From Actinomycetota bacterium (GTDB lineage Bacteria; Actinomycetota; Actinomycetes; S36-B12; UBA5976), in the NCBI GenBank assembly GCA_009704345.1, contig WLEH01000056.1:1-7101 (forward strand): a stretch of DNA of 7,101 bases, written 5' to 3'. The notes beneath the pieces were generated by a model. That model was not told the DNA's origin. It did not search any database and saw only the letters and a program-made list of their open reading frames with translations. This document shows, one piece after another, positions 6,610 through 7,101 of this stretch. Position 1 is the first letter of the stretch, and every line of letters starts with the position of its first letter. The translations under genes were made by a program, and so were the position numbers.

Positions 6610-7101
6610 AAATCCAAGAAATTACATTACGACGATTAGCAATGCCGCTGGTTCGACCATTTAGAACTTCGTTTGGTACGCAGACTCAACGCGATGTGCT
6701 GTTAGTTGAAGTGTTAGCAGATGGCAATACCGGATATGGTGAATGTGTTGCCATGAGCATTCCGCTTTATTCGGAAGAATATGTGGTTGCAGCGCAAGAT
6801 TTCATTACCAGATTTGTAGCACCAAGACTTTTTCAAAAAGATATCGAACCAACTGAATTTGCTGAATTAGTTTCTGATTTGCTGGGTAATCGAATGGCTA
6901 AGGCAGCCGTTGAAATGGCGCTGCTGGATGCTTGGTTAAAAGGCCAGGGGATTTCATTTGCTGATTACTTAAGGGTAGAGCGCGACCGGGTTCCAGTTGG
7001 TGTCAGTATTGGAATTTCTGATACTACCGATGCGCTTCTTGCTGAGGTGAATATGTTTGTGGAACAAGGCTATCGCCGGGTTAAGTTAAAAATTGAACCA
7101 G
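6606..7101 (+). CDS. Enolase-superfamily NSAR/OSBS enzyme, N-terminal part (3' end outside window)
   Basis: The first 165 residues are visible of a protein that should be about 370. They match N-succinylamino-acid racemase / o-succinylbenzoate synthase (MenC type) enzymes such as the Amycolatopsis NSAR. Shared features are RPFRTSFGTQTQRD at 17-30, GYGECVAM at 43-50, PLYSEEY at 53-59, and NRMAKAAVEMALLDAW at 95-110, which are the capping domain and start of the barrel. VGVSIGIS and VKLKIEP follow; Lys160 and Lys162 are the KxK motif whose second lysine is a catalytic base. The C-terminal metal ligands (Asp, Glu, Asp) and the second lysine base lie beyond the window. The ATG overlaps the GNAT stop by 4 bp, with only a weak AGG about 9 nt upstream, so coupling is likely. 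NSAR and OSBS activities cannot be told apart by sequence here; the GNAT and M20 neighbours, and the absence of other men genes in view, favour racemisation of N-acyl amino acids. Dual function is possible. Confidence 0.9.
   Translation, partial: MKIQEITLRRLAMPLVRPFRTSFGTQTQRDVLLVEVLADGNTGYGECVAMSIPLYSEEYVVAAQDFITRFVAPRLFQKDIEPTEFAELVSDLLGNRMAKAAVEMALLDAWLKGQGISFADYLRVERDRVPVGVSIGISDTTDALLAEVNMFVEQGYRRVKLKIEP

Overview
The window looks like a piece of the chromosome of a streamlined, moderate-GC actinobacterium (roughly mid-40s percent GC by eye). A freshwater lineage such as Nanopelagicales/acI would fit, but that is inference. The best taxonomic marker is the XPB-type helicase at 3070-4707, which aligns from memory almost end to end with the mycobacterial form, including its N-terminus. 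The GroEL tail (ending PGGGDMDF) also resembles actinobacterial GroEL2.

Layout from left to right: the last third of groEL (plus strand, ends at 557). It converges on a P3B, MgtA-like P-type ATPase (minus strand, 600-2996). A perfect 15-bp hairpin lies between them and contains the ATPase stop codon. Upstream of the ATPase on the same strand are the XPB helicase (TTG start at 4707) and an M20 metallopeptidase/deacylase (4748-5833). Only 23 bp separate the M20 start from a divergent plus-strand operon. That operon holds a GNAT acyltransferase (5857-6609) and, overlapping it by ATGA, an enolase-superfamily gene of the NSAR/OSBS type (from 6606, cut by the window edge just after its catalytic KxK motif). 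There is no gene-free stretch longer than 75 bp. No RNA gene, CRISPR array or mobile element is visible.

The most interesting unit is the right-hand trio of M20 deacylase, GNAT acyltransferase and N-succinylamino-acid racemase-like enzyme. This gene combination matches the pathway described in Geobacillus kaustophilus for irreversible conversion of D- to L-amino acids: succinylate the D-amino acid, racemise the N-succinyl derivative, then hydrolyse the L-form. Here the deacylase is divergent from the other two genes. All three starts seem tied to one very short control region. It has two back-to-back -10 elements sharing a TA step, both placed for leaderless transcription, and an 8-bp inverted repeat with centres 30 bp apart.

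The ATPase has two notable substitutions relative to classical MgtA: the GDGINDxPAL hinge reads GDGINDVIAL, and the M4 motif reads TPQMLP rather than TPEMLP.
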